A stretch of 54,013 nucleotides of DNA from an uncultured Lachnospiraceae bacterium (GCA_947570615.1 CANOVJ010000021.1:1-54013); one strand, 5' to 3'; positions 41,977-50,858 are shown, counted from the first letter of the stretch. Notes: a model not told the origin generated them from the sequence alone. Program-made: numbers and translations.

Positions 41977-42684
41977 CTACAGCTCTCTGTTCCACTTACG
42001 ACAGAGCAGGGCTCCCACCGCCAGGGAGGCCATATCCGTAAGGGGCGCAGTGTAAATCACTCCCCTGAGTCCGAAGAACAGGTTCAGCCCAAAAAGCAGG
42101 GGCAGATAAAAAATTCCTTTGTCCAGCAGTGCTGTCAGCGTCGCGTAAGAAGCCTTTCCGGCAGACTGCAAAAAGACAGCGCAGAGCTGATAAATCCCGT
42201 AAAATGGCCCCATGAGCATGGACGCCGTTACCATGCGCTCTCCCAGCGCGATCACTTCGTCGTGCGCAATAAATGCCGAAATCAGAGCATGCCTGCCGAT
42301 CAGACATCCCGCTGTCAGTGCGCTTCCTGTGGCCACCGTCAGGATCCCGAGATTTCTCACGATTCTGCGCATCCTCGCAAGGTTTCCTGCTCCGCAGTTA
42401 TAGGAGAGCGCGGGCTGCATCCCCATGCAGATTCCCATGGCCAGGGAGAGGACAATGCAGCCGCCGCTCCCCGGAAGCGTCCCCAGGCCGGAGAGCATAC
42501 TGAACACCGGAGCGCACAGCGAAACTGCCGCGACTTTGACGGGATCCGCCGTTTTCCCGATAAAGTAGACGTCCGCCATATCATAGATAACCATAATCAG
42601 CATGATCACAATCGCGGGGATGCAGAGATGAACTGCCAGCTCCGGAAAAGAACCCTTTTGTAACATTTCTTCGTTTTTCTTCAT
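41977..42684 (-). pseudogene. MATE efflux transporter with a large internal deletion
   Basis: 235 residues against about 450 for the family. Residues 1-75 match the N-terminus (VIYDMADVYFIGKTADPVKVAAVSLCAPVF, then GTLPGSGG), and from residue 76 on the sequence continues with what is normally the second half (MGMQPALSYNCGAGNLARMRRI). Roughly 200 residues are missing at about 42455, in frame. Start and stop are intact, and ATG 42684 has GGGAGG upstream. With only half the helices it is unlikely to transport by itself. The divergent TetR gene was probably its repressor. Confidence 0.75.
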
Positions 42685-42791
42685 GTCCGCTGCCTCCCTG
42701 CTTTTGATAAATCCATTGTAAAATGCCGCCGCATGGAGTACAATCATCAATATATCACCAACTGTCGAGTTAATGCTTTTTATTACAATAA

Positions 42792-42853
42792 GCCGGCTCG
42801 CGGAGCGTGACAGCGTTTGTTTAATATAAGGATGTCTGGCGAAGCCTGGCATC
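42792..42853 (+). repeat. Two 23-base hairpin repeats in the MATE-TetR gap
   Basis: Copies at 42792-42814 and 42831-42853 start 39 bases apart with the linker GTTTGTTTAATATAAG. The second pairs GATG with CATC and GGC with GCC around GAA, the cleanest copy in the window. It lies within 85 bases of the TetR start. Confidence 0.88.
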
Positions 42854-42937
42854 TGTTGTTTGAAATGGCGCAGGATACGCCTCAGAAATATAAGAATCTG
42901 CACAGGACGCGGCGGTCGAAAAGGAAGGGAGCGCGGC

Positions 42938-43486
42938 ATGAATTCAAAATGTAATCTGCGCTTTCAGCAGACTGAGAATAAAATCAGGGATGTTTTTCTG
43001 GAATTGCTGAAAAAGAAAGAGCTCTCCAAAATCACCGTAAGTGAAATCTGCAGGCTCTCTGAAATCAATCGAACTGCTTTTTATCTGCATCACGAAGATA
43101 TCTTCCACCTGATGCAGGAGATCGAAACCGATATGTATCAATACTTTACCGGGGAGAACTACTCCCTTAAGGAACGTTACCTGCTCCTGTTCAGATTTAT
43201 CCGCGAACGCCAGGATTTTTACAGAGTATTCCTAAGCGGCAGCAATCCGGCACGGCTTTTCAACCATACGTTTTTACAGGATCCCCTGACCGGCATTCCG
43301 GATCTGCTGCAAAGACTGAACCTGGAAACGCCGCTGGAATATGAATATATGCAGACCTTCTTCATCGCCGGACTCACAGCCATGATCCGAAAATGGCTGA
43401 ACGGAAAATGCCGGAAAACGGAGGAGGAACTTCTGTCCCTCCTGAGCCGACAGTTTGAGGCGGGCCGGAATATTGTAGACTTTTAA
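42938..43486 (+). CDS. TetR-family transcriptional regulator
   Basis: 182 residues. The N-terminal helix-turn-helix (about 5-55) reads NKIRDVFLELLKKKELSKITVSEICRLSEINRTAFYLHHEDIFHLM; the C-terminal domain ends with the TetR_C-like FFIAGLTAMIRKWLNGKCRKTEEEL, as in the DhaS/TetR_C_7 type. ATG 42938 has GGAAGGGAG upstream; the frame to 42860 crosses a repeat. It is divergent from the damaged MATE gene. Confidence 0.85.
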   Translation: MNSKCNLRFQQTENKIRDVFLELLKKKELSKITVSEICRLSEINRTAFYLHHEDIFHLMQEIETDMYQYFTGENYSLKERYLLLFRFIRERQDFYRVFLSGSNPARLFNHTFLQDPLTGIPDLLQRLNLETPLEYEYMQTFFIAGLTAMIRKWLNGKCRKTEEELLSLLSRQFEAGRNIVDF

Positions 43487-43503
43487 GCGACAGATCAGGC
43501 TGT

Positions 43504-44019
43504 TTACCGGTACTGCAGCCGGATCTTATCCGCAATCAGGGCTATAAATTCCGAATTGGTCGGTTTTCCCTTTCCCGTATTGATGGTATAGCCGAACATG
43601 GCGTCCAGCGTCTCCATCCGCCCCCTGTTCCACGCCACCTCAATGGCGTGCCTGATGGCCCGCTCCACACGGCTGGCAGTAGTCTGGTTTTTCCTGGCGA
43701 TGGTCGGATAGAGAACCTTGGTAATGGAACCGAGCATCTCCGGATCCTCCACCGACATCATGATCGCCTCCCGGAGATACTGATAGCCCTTGATGTGGGC
43801 GGGTACGCCGATCTCATGGATCATGTCCGTCACATCCCTCTCCAGGTTTACGCCCGCCTTTTCCTCCGGTTTTGCTTTTATCTCCTCCTCCACAGCCTGT
43901 CGTCCCGCGGAGGGCACCGTGATCATGATCTGGAACTCACGGTCCGTATGTATCAGTTCTCCCAGAATCCTGTAAACGCGTTCCGGGTCCTTTACTGTCG
44001 ATAAATTCAGTTGTTCCAT
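43504..44019 (-). CDS. Stand-alone Spo0A-type DNA-binding domain protein
   Basis: 171 residues. Residues 60-171 match the Spo0A effector domain closely: [51 protein letters not shown] and [17 protein letters not shown]. Full Spo0A is about 260-275 residues with a receiver domain; here the first 59 residues ([24 protein letters not shown]...) are unrelated to a receiver and have no phosphorylation Asp pattern. It has its own promoter (44073-44101) and a GGAGGATAC ribosome site. It may compete for or bind 0A boxes without phosphorylation control. It is not a fragment left by a recent frameshift, since no receiver remnant lies upstream. Confidence 0.85.
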   Translation of the reverse strand: MEQLNLSTVKDPERVYRILGELIHTDREFQIMITVPSAGRQAVEEEIKAKPEEKAGVNLERDVTDMIHEIGVPAHIKGYQYLREAIMMSVEDPEMLGSITKVLYPTIARKNQTTASRVERAIRHAIEVAWNRGRMETLDAMFGYTINTGKGKPTNSEFIALIADKIRLQYR

Positions 44020-44072
44020 TCAAGTATCCTCCATTTTTTCAGTCCTGTTCTCACAAATACTGCCATGAATCT

Positions 44073-44101
44073 ATTATAAGGAACATGAAATGCCACTTCA
44101 A
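44073..44101 (-). promoter_or_regulatory. Promoter of the Spo0A-like gene
   Basis: On the minus strand TTGAAG (44101-44096), 17 bases and TATAAT (44078-44073), about 54 bases before the start codon. Confidence 0.75.
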
Positions 44102-44127
44102 CTGTCATTCATCGCGCAGATATCCTC

Positions 44128-45015
44128 TCAGTCATTGGGTCTTTTGTAAAATCTTCCCGTAACCTGTTCTGTTTTCATGATATTCACAAAAGCCATCCCG
44201 TCGATTTCCCGAATCCGCGTGAGCACCCTGTGGATCTCGTCGCTCCCCACCACGGAGTAGAGCATGTTGCACTCCCGCTTCCGGTAACAGCCGATCCCCT
44301 TAAAGAGGGTGGCGTCATGGTTGGTGATATCCCGGATGCCCTCGTAGACCTCCTGAGGCTTTTCGGTGATGATAAACAGCGTCTGCTTCTGGTAGCGCTT
44401 ATAGAGCATGTGAAGCATCTGGGTGGAGGTAAACTGGAAGATGATGGAGTAAAGGGCTTCCCGCCAGCCGAAAAGGTTCCCAGCGATCAGAAGGATGATG
44501 ACGTTTCCGGCGAAAATATATCCAAAGGTATCGACGCCGTACTTTTCCGAAAAAAAGATGGCGATAAAGTCCGTCCCCCCGCTGGTAGAGTCCGCATGCA
44601 GGCAAAGACTGATGGCAAAGGCATGGATAATGCCCCCGAACACGCACACCAGCAGGATATCGTCGGTCACCTGAAAGCCCGGCAGGATATCTGTCAGGAC
44701 ACTGGAGAGCACCAGCATCAGGCAGGAATAGCCCGTAAATTTTTTTCCGATAAACTTAAAGCTGATCGCCACAGGCCCCGCGTTGAGCAGAAGGTTTACC
44801 AGCGTATAGGGAATGTTGATCCCCCAGAATTCATGACCGATCTGCTGCACCAGCAGAGTGATCCCGCTAAAGCCCCCGGGAAGAAGATTCCCCGCATGGA
44901 TAAAGCTGTTGATGTTGATGGCCATAATACAGGCGGACAACACCACCATGGCAAACCGCCGCGCTTCATTGAAGAGCGGATTTTCGGTTACTTTGGATAA
45001 AGATTGGGTTTTCAT
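44128..45015 (-). CDS. YitT-family membrane protein (DUF161/DUF2179)
   Basis: 295 residues. Five or six membrane segments in the first 200 residues (AMVVLSACIMAININSFIHAGNLLPGGFSGITLLVQQIG, SGGTDFIAIFFSEK) followed by a cytoplasmic DUF2179 domain (TLFIITEKPQEVYEGIRDITNHDATLFKGIGCYRKRECNMLYSVV). The family is widespread in Firmicutes and its function is unknown. ATG 45015 is chosen from the conserved start; the ribosome site is weak. Confidence 0.88.
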   Translation of the reverse strand: MKTQSLSKVTENPLFNEARRFAMVVLSACIMAININSFIHAGNLLPGGFSGITLLVQQIGHEFWGINIPYTLVNLLLNAGPVAISFKFIGKKFTGYSCLMLVLSSVLTDILPGFQVTDDILLVCVFGGIIHAFAISLCLHADSTSGGTDFIAIFFSEKYGVDTFGYIFAGNVIILLIAGNLFGWREALYSIIFQFTSTQMLHMLYKRYQKQTLFIITEKPQEVYEGIRDITNHDATLFKGIGCYRKRECNMLYSVVGSDEIHRVLTRIREIDGMAFVNIMKTEQVTGRFYKRPND

Positions 45016-45052
45016 TTCATTTATGCCTTTCCCTGTAAATCTGAGATAACGG

Positions 45053-46177
45053 TTATACATAATCCATTGTAATTCTGAGCCTGTTGTTTTCCATGACGAT
45101 CTCCGCCATGCTCCCGCTCACCAGCGGCATCATGGGCGGCAGATGCCCCAAGTCCGCGTCCATGATCACGGGTACCCCATGCCTTTTCGCCGTCTCCAGC
45201 ACCGCCTGGTACTGGTCAAGCCCCATCATCTCCTGCCCGTGACAGTAAGGCCGCCCGATGAGAAAGCCCTTCACATGCTCGAACCACCCTGCCTGATCCA
45301 TCTGCCACATGGCTCTGCGGATGCCGAACACATTCAGATCGCAGGATTCCAGAAACCAGATAAAGCCGTCCTGACGATACCTCTGTGTGAACGCCCGCAC
45401 CTGATCGAACCTGGTCCCCAGGAGATTCACCAGACAATCCATACACCCGCCAAGAAGCCGCCCCTTCATAACAGCGGCGTCCTTTGGCACATATCCCTCC
45501 CGCTCCTCGCCGCTCTCACCCACACCGGGCAGAAACGCCCGAAGCCTTAACTGCTGCGTACAGAAGTAGGGCAAAAGGGGATGCTCCTCATCCTTATATC
45601 CCTGCCCGTCGCAGAGCGCCCCTGCCGCCTGCGGGTGGGCGCTCTCAAAGGCGCTGCGTTCCTGCTCCCACAGGCCGTAGCTCTCCACCGCGCGCCGCTT
45701 TCCCTCGAGAAGCTCCATGGCGTCCGCAATGGCCGGATGCCATGGCTCCATCCCGAAGGCCGGGGCGCAGGGGCCGTACACGCAGGCCACATCGCACAGG
45801 GTCGTCAGCAGAAAGGTCATGTTGGTATTGTCCGAATAGCCCATAAACCATTTGGGAGCGGCCTTTTTGATGGCCTCAAAATCCACATATTCCAGGATCT
45901 CGCACATCAGCTCCCCGCCGCCGCAGGAGATCAGGCAGTCGTTTTCCTTCCTGAGATAATACTCCGTCAGCTCTGCGCCGCACTTTTCCGGGGTGTTGCT
46001 GATGCCAATCCCCGCCCCCTCACGGCAGTTCGGCCCCAGGTCGCACCGGCAGCCCCTCTCCCGCCACTTTTTAAGGGCGTTTTCAAAGGACGAGCGGTAG
46101 GGTTCGATGTTGCATCCAAAGGACGGCGCCACCAGGCCGATACAGCCGTTTTCTTTCAAAAATTCAGGGTATTTCAT
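45053..46177 (-). CDS. S66-family peptidase (LD-carboxypeptidase/MccF-like)
   Basis: 374 residues. Ser115 in WFMGYSDNTNM is the nucleophile; SCGGGELMCEILEYVDFE precedes it, and the late LGHLPPMMPLVSGSMAEI contains the family His region. S66 enzymes either trim L,D bonds of murein tetrapeptides or, in the MccF subgroup, cleave microcin C-like toxins. There is no signal peptide, so it acts inside the cell. Length and the GYSDNT motif fit both subgroups. It lies 38 bases upstream of the YitT start and 51 bases after the fucosidase. Confidence 0.85.
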   Translation of the reverse strand: MKYPEFLKENGCIGLVAPSFGCNIEPYRSSFENALKKWRERGCRCDLGPNCREGAGIGISNTPEKCGAELTEYYLRKENDCLISCGGGELMCEILEYVDFEAIKKAAPKWFMGYSDNTNMTFLLTTLCDVACVYGPCAPAFGMEPWHPAIADAMELLEGKRRAVESYGLWEQERSAFESAHPQAAGALCDGQGYKDEEHPLLPYFCTQQLRLRAFLPGVGESGEEREGYVPKDAAVMKGRLLGGCMDCLVNLLGTRFDQVRAFTQRYRQDGFIWFLESCDLNVFGIRRAMWQMDQAGWFEHVKGFLIGRPYCHGQEMMGLDQYQAVLETAKRHGVPVIMDADLGHLPPMMPLVSGSMAEIVMENNRLRITMDYV

Positions 46178-46227
46178 CTTTCTGTTCCCACTCCTTGTCT
46201 TACGATCTGCGTTCTGTCTTCCCTCTG

Positions 46228-47601
46228 TCAGTACACCAGGATCTCCTTCATCAGCACCTCGTCCCGGGCCGCGGTGATCTGGACCTTAAGCCTTCTGATC
46301 TCCGGCTGCGAATCGTCCGTCAGGGGATTCTGCCCGGCGAAGGGATCCTGAAGCTGGCAGATTTTTTTGTTGCCGATGCAGGTGCCCTGATAGAGAGGAT
46401 ACTGGTTTCCGCTGTCAAATTCCGCCAGAATGCGGAAGCTCTCCACTCTCTGCCCCCGGGCGATATCCTCCCGCAGCACCACGTAGTTGATATTTTCCCG
46501 GGGCTGATCCAGGGTTATGGTGTAGACCGGCTGAGTCCTTCCATGGCCCTCCTGCTTATGGACAGACGCCGGGATTGCCTCTCCCAGCTCCTGACGGATC
46601 AGTGCCCCAAGCTCCTTAAGCCGCGCCACATCCCGCTCATCGATCAGTCCGTCCCGGTTGGGCGGCAGATTTAAGTTCAGACAGGCGTTGGCTCCCACAC
46701 TGGTCAGATAAGTGTGAAAGAGACGTTTCAGGGAATGGGGCTCCTCCTGCCGGTGCCAGAACCACCCCGGGCGGATGGACATGTCGATCTCGGAAGGGGT
46801 GAACACCAGCCCTCTGGAGTAGAGGATATTGGGCATGGTTCCCAGCTCCTTCTCCGTACTGTAAATCCAGGAAAGGTCTCCCTCCCCGGCCATGGGGCCC
46901 GGCCCGGTCTGGACTGCGGCATAATGGCACAGCTCCGAGGGAACCACCGCCCACTCCGCGTGACGGGCCTGCCCGGCCTCATTGCCGCACCAGCGCACAT
47001 CCGGCCCGAAATCATTGAAGATCACCGCCCGGGGCTGGTACTTATGAATCAGCTCAAAATAGCGGGGAAAGTCGTACTCCTGCTTTTTGCCGTTTTTGCC
47101 CTCCCCGCAGGCATTGTCAAACCACACATAAAAAATATCCCCGTACCCGGTCAGAAGCTCCGTGAGCTGGTTACAGAAATAGTCATTGTATGCATCCGTC
47201 CCGTAATACCTGGAGTTCCGATCCCAAGGGGAGAGATAGACGCCGAATCTGATGCCGCCCCTTTTGCAGGCCTCTGCTGCCTCCTTCACGATATCCCTTT
47301 TGCAGGGGCTGTTCTTCACCGAGTGCTCCGTGTAGGCGGAGGGCCACAGACAAAAGCCGTCGTGATGCTTGGCGGTGAGCACCATCCCTTTCATCCCCGC
47401 CGACTTGATGGCCTCCACCCACTGGTCACAGTCCAGCTTCTGTGGATTAAAAACCGCCTCATCCTCCGTCCCGTCTCCCCACTCTCTGTCCGTGAAGGTG
47501 TTGGGTCCGAAATGGATGAAGGCATAAAATTCCAGCCCGTACCAGTCGAGCTGGTTTTGCGTGGGCTTAACGTGGGCCGCTTCCTTTAAAAAATCAATCA
47601 T
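46228..47601 (-). CDS. GH29 alpha-L-fucosidase
   Basis: 457 residues. Releases alpha-linked L-fucose from glycans. FIHFGPNTFTDREWGDGTED, LTAKHHDGFCLWPS and the nucleophile Asp162 in YVWFDNACGEG are GH29 hallmarks, with SIRPGWFWHRQEE later. The WFDNAxGE form suggests the GH29-B group (alpha-1,3/1,4 links), an inference. No signal peptide is seen, so it would act on imported oligosaccharides. ATG 47601 has AAAGGAG upstream. No fucose catabolic genes are in the window. Confidence 0.9.
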   Translation of the reverse strand: MIDFLKEAAHVKPTQNQLDWYGLEFYAFIHFGPNTFTDREWGDGTEDEAVFNPQKLDCDQWVEAIKSAGMKGMVLTAKHHDGFCLWPSAYTEHSVKNSPCKRDIVKEAAEACKRGGIRFGVYLSPWDRNSRYYGTDAYNDYFCNQLTELLTGYGDIFYVWFDNACGEGKNGKKQEYDFPRYFELIHKYQPRAVIFNDFGPDVRWCGNEAGQARHAEWAVVPSELCHYAAVQTGPGPMAGEGDLSWIYSTEKELGTMPNILYSRGLVFTPSEIDMSIRPGWFWHRQEEPHSLKRLFHTYLTSVGANACLNLNLPPNRDGLIDERDVARLKELGALIRQELGEAIPASVHKQEGHGRTQPVYTITLDQPRENINYVVLREDIARGQRVESFRILAEFDSGNQYPLYQGTCIGNKKICQLQDPFAGQNPLTDDSQPEIRRLKVQITAARDEVLMKEILVY

Positions 47602-47614
47602 ATGTTCCGCTCCT

Positions 47615-48877
47615 TTACTGTGCCTTCTTATTAATATAGTTGGTTTTAAATTTGGAGTACATGATCTTCTGGCTGTGGTAGAGACCAAAATAGCCGGACA
47701 GCATATAGCTGAAGGCCACCGTCAGAAGGAAATAGGGCATCCCCTCATACCCGAACATCTCAAAGCTGATCAGCAGCGAGCTGATTGGGCAGTTGGTGAC
47801 CCCGCAGAACACGGCGGTCATTCCCACAGCGGTGCAGAGGGAAGGGGAAAAGCCTGTCAGGATTCCAAACAGACAGCCAAAGGTTCCCCCGATGCAGAAG
47901 GACGGGACAATCTCTCCCCCCTTAAAGCCCGCTCCCAGGGTAACCGCCGTAAACAGCATTTTCATAAGAAACATCTCCGCGCCCACATTTCCCTCCATAC
48001 AGGGCCCGATCAGGGCGATGCCTGAGCCGTTATAGCGCTGATCCCCCACCAGAAGGGTGAGCAGGATCACGATCCCTCCCCCGGCCAGAATCCGCAGGTA
48101 AGGATTTTTGAAATATTTCTTATAAAGGTACTCGCTTCCATGAAGCAGAATACAGAACAGAATACTCACCAGGGCGCACGCAGCGGCAAGAATCGATATC
48201 CGCACCCCGGAGCCCACCGAAAACCCGGGCAGATCCGAAAGCAGAAAGATCTCCCCCTCCGCGCCGAAATAAGCGGCGATCCCGTGGGCGATCAGGGACG
48301 CAATCACACAGGGCACCAGCGCTGCATAGTACATGATCCCCACGCTCACCACCTCCATGGAAAAGATGGCCGCCGCCATGGGCGTCCCGAACAGCGCGGA
48401 GAAGGCGGCGCTCATGCCGCACATGGTCATGATGTGCTTGTCCTTCTCATCAAATTGAAACAGCTTTCCGATCTCATTTCCAATGCTGCCCCCGAGCTGA
48501 AGGGCCGCCCCCTCCCGTCCGGCCGAGCCTCCGAAAAGGTGGGTGATCAGGGTCGATACAAAGATCAGCGGCGCCATCCGCAGGGGCAGATTGTCCCCGG
48601 AATGAATGGAGGAGATCACCAGGTTGGTTCCGGTATCCTTCTCATCGTGGAGCAGATGATAGGCGCCCACGATGCAGAGCCCTCCCGCCGGCAAAAGCCA
48701 GATCAGCCAGGGATACTCTCCCCGAAGCCGCGTCACCTGCGCCATGCAGAGATAAAAAACGGTTCCCACAGCCCCCACCACGATTCCGGATATCACCGCA
48801 AAGACCACCCACTTTACGGACGTGCGCGCCCGTTTAAGGTTATGTCGGATTTTGTGCCTGATCAGTTCCCGATTCAT
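47615..48877 (-). CDS. ClC-family anion channel/transporter, possibly fluoride-type
   Basis: 420 residues with about ten membrane segments. GGSAGREGAALQLGGSIG contains the gating Glu (Glu122) in GREG, and GFKGGEIVPSFCIGGTFGCLFG is the later pore motif. FKGGE-x-x-P-x-F is closer to the CLC-F fluoride exporters than to the GGIFAP of chloride exchangers; this subgroup call is an inference. ATG 48877 has GTGAGGT upstream. It follows the aldo/keto reductase gene by 8 bases. Confidence 0.85.
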   Translation of the reverse strand: MNRELIRHKIRHNLKRARTSVKWVVFAVISGIVVGAVGTVFYLCMAQVTRLRGEYPWLIWLLPAGGLCIVGAYHLLHDEKDTGTNLVISSIHSGDNLPLRMAPLIFVSTLITHLFGGSAGREGAALQLGGSIGNEIGKLFQFDEKDKHIMTMCGMSAAFSALFGTPMAAAIFSMEVVSVGIMYYAALVPCVIASLIAHGIAAYFGAEGEIFLLSDLPGFSVGSGVRISILAAACALVSILFCILLHGSEYLYKKYFKNPYLRILAGGGIVILLTLLVGDQRYNGSGIALIGPCMEGNVGAEMFLMKMLFTAVTLGAGFKGGEIVPSFCIGGTFGCLFGILTGFSPSLCTAVGMTAVFCGVTNCPISSLLISFEMFGYEGMPYFLLTVAFSYMLSGYFGLYHSQKIMYSKFKTNYINKKAQ

Positions 48878-48885
48878 GACAGACC

Positions 48886-49875
48886 TCACCCCGCGAGCTG
48901 TGTGATCCGCTCCAGCTCCTCCCGGGAAAAGGAGGTATTGGAAAGCGCGCCGATATTGTCCATAATCTGGGCAGGCTTCGACGCCCCGATCAGGACGCTG
49001 GTCAGCGCCTGGTCTTTGAGCACCCAGGCAAGGGCCATCTGTGCGAGACTCTGCCCTCTCTCCCGGGCGATCTCGTTCAGGCTGCGGATCCGGGAAAGCT
49101 TTTCCTGGGTGAGGGAGGATTCCTTAAGGAAGCGTCCGTCGGTTTTTACCCTGCTGTCCTGGGGCACTCCGTTCAGATAACGGTCCGTCAGCATTCCCTG
49201 CTCCAGGGGGCTGAAGGCGATGATCCCCTTTCCCAGTCCGGCCGCCGTCTCCTTAAGGCCGTTCTTCTCGATGGTCCGGTCCAGGATGGAATAGCGGTTC
49301 TGGTTGATGACAAAGGGACAGCGCTTCTCCCGCAAAATGGCCGCCGCCCTTCCCATGGAAGCGCCGTCATAGTTGGAGAGTCCCACATAGAGCGCCTTGC
49401 CGCTGGTCACGGCCTGGGCGAGCGCGCCCATGGTCTCCTCCAGGGGCGTGGCGGGATCCATCCGGTGGTGATAAAAGATGTCCACATATTCAAGGCCCAG
49501 CCGCTTAAGGCTCTGATCCAGGCTGGCCAGGATGTGCTTGCGGCTTCCCCAGTTCCCGTAGGGGCCCTCCCACATCTCATATCCGGCCTTGGTGCTGATC
49601 ACCAGCTCGTCCCGGTAGGGAAAAAGTTCCTCCTTCATGATCCGTCCGAAATTCCGCTCCGCGCTTCCCGGTTCGGGCCCGTAATTGTTGGCCAGGTCAA
49701 AATGGGTGATTCCCTGGTCGAAGGCCGTAAAGCAGAGCTGCTTCATGTTCCCGCAGGCCGCGGTATCCCCGAAATTGTGCCACAGCCCCAGCGAAATGCG
49801 GGGGAGCCTGAGGCCGCTTTCGCCGCAGGATGAATACTCCATGCTCTGGTAACGTGTCTGTGATGCGTTGTACAT
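48886..49875 (-). CDS. Aldo/keto reductase, YghZ-like
   Basis: 329 residues. TIM-barrel oxidoreductase using NADPH. Catalytic residues are in HFDLANNYG (Asp, Tyr), STKAGYEMW (Lys) and DIFYHHRMD (His). NYGPEPGSAERNFGRIM and WEGPYGNWGSRKH match the AKR14 group, which includes YghZ, an L-glyceraldehyde 3-phosphate reductase. The natural substrate here is unknown. ATG with AGGAAGG upstream. Confidence 0.9.
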   Translation of the reverse strand: MYNASQTRYQSMEYSSCGESGLRLPRISLGLWHNFGDTAACGNMKQLCFTAFDQGITHFDLANNYGPEPGSAERNFGRIMKEELFPYRDELVISTKAGYEMWEGPYGNWGSRKHILASLDQSLKRLGLEYVDIFYHHRMDPATPLEETMGALAQAVTSGKALYVGLSNYDGASMGRAAAILREKRCPFVINQNRYSILDRTIEKNGLKETAAGLGKGIIAFSPLEQGMLTDRYLNGVPQDSRVKTDGRFLKESSLTQEKLSRIRSLNEIARERGQSLAQMALAWVLKDQALTSVLIGASKPAQIMDNIGALSNTSFSREELERITQLAG

Positions 49876-49968
49876 TGTGTACCTTCCTCTTTTCTTTTTT
49901 GATGTGGGTATTATAGCATAACTCTGTCCCCTTTTCCATGCGGCTTCAAAAGAAATGCCGGTACTTCC

Positions 49969-50727
49969 TTAAAATTGATATTTCTCTCTCAGCCTTTCCT
50001 CATATCCCGCAAACAGCTCCGCCGCCCTTTCCAGATTTTCGGCGATCTCCTCCAGAGAGGTCACTTTATAAAACCGCTCCAGCTCCCCCGCCGCCTGCGC
50101 CGGCAGATGGCGGGATATATGGCACAGTCCGTAACCGCTGATCTTCGGCGTATAAAAAAGCCTGACCGTCTCCGTGAGAGGCTCCACAACATCCTCCATA
50201 TATTTCATGTAGGCTTCCAGGTAAAGCCCCCGCTTTATATATTTCGTCACCCGGCTCATCTGCCGGAGCCTGTTTCGGTTTTTCTCCAGCAACAGCCTGA
50301 TCTGTTCCGGGTCCGGCTGATAGTCATAAAAGGTAATGATCCCCTTTTTGTCGAACAGGACAAGAGGCTGCTCCGCCGCGTCGCCCCTGGCAAAGCTGGT
50401 GGCGTCCATCCCCCTGATCTCATGGGACTGGACACACAGATCCAGCGTCAGATACTCCGAAGTATTCTCCAGATGGAGGTTGCTCTGGGCGATATCCGTC
50501 CTTATGTGATCCACTCTGGAATCCGTCGGCGAGAGCCTCTCCAGCGCCCGGACGCACGCATACAGGAAGGACTCCTGATGAGACTTTTCCACATCGAACC
50601 AGAAATCGATATCCGAGTATTCGTCCACCATCCCCAGACCGTCCGCGCCCTCCAGCCACATGGCGTTCACATATGGCTTTTCCCGGGCAAATTCCTTTAA
50701 ATAAGCGATAATACTGTTGCGATCCAT
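49969..50727 (-). CDS. Nucleotidyltransferase-like protein
   Basis: 252 residues. The N-terminal LEGADGLGMVDEYSDIDFWFDVEKSH matches the polymerase-beta-type nucleotidyltransferase core (G, then D-x-D as DID), as in streptomycin adenylyltransferase-like proteins. A third acidic residue may be in LTLDLCVQ. The C-terminal half is helical (EAYMKYMEDVVEPLTETVRLFY). Candidate roles are aminoglycoside modification or an antitoxin-type MNT; I cannot choose. No partner HEPN gene is adjacent. Confidence 0.7.
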   Translation of the reverse strand: MDRNSIIAYLKEFAREKPYVNAMWLEGADGLGMVDEYSDIDFWFDVEKSHQESFLYACVRALERLSPTDSRVDHIRTDIAQSNLHLENTSEYLTLDLCVQSHEIRGMDATSFARGDAAEQPLVLFDKKGIITFYDYQPDPEQIRLLLEKNRNRLRQMSRVTKYIKRGLYLEAYMKYMEDVVEPLTETVRLFYTPKISGYGLCHISRHLPAQAAGELERFYKVTSLEEIAENLERAAELFAGYEERLREKYQF

Positions 50728-50837
50728 TTTTCCGGCCTCCCTGTGTCTGTGCGAAATTTCATGGCTTCATCTTTTTGCCGCCGCTCCCGTCAGAACGCGG
50801 GGACTGATCCCCGGCCGGGCGATACGGCATTTCCACA

Positions 50838-50858
50838 GCATATTGTAACACAATATGC
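50838..50858. promoter_or_regulatory. Perfect inverted repeat upstream of the CoA-disulfide reductase gene
   Basis: GCATATTGT (50838-50846) and ACAATATGC (50850-50858) with a 3-base centre. It lies about 28 bases before the CRP-type operator and could be a second regulator site or a terminator without T-run. Confidence 0.4.

Noticed and set aside
43504-44019. Frameshifted full-length spo0A
   Set aside because: No receiver-domain sequence is found upstream in any frame, and a promoter and ribosome site fit the short gene.
48140-49180. Plus-strand frame of 346 residues opposite the ClC gene
   Set aside because: Shadow frame, His/Gln/Arg-rich, no domain.
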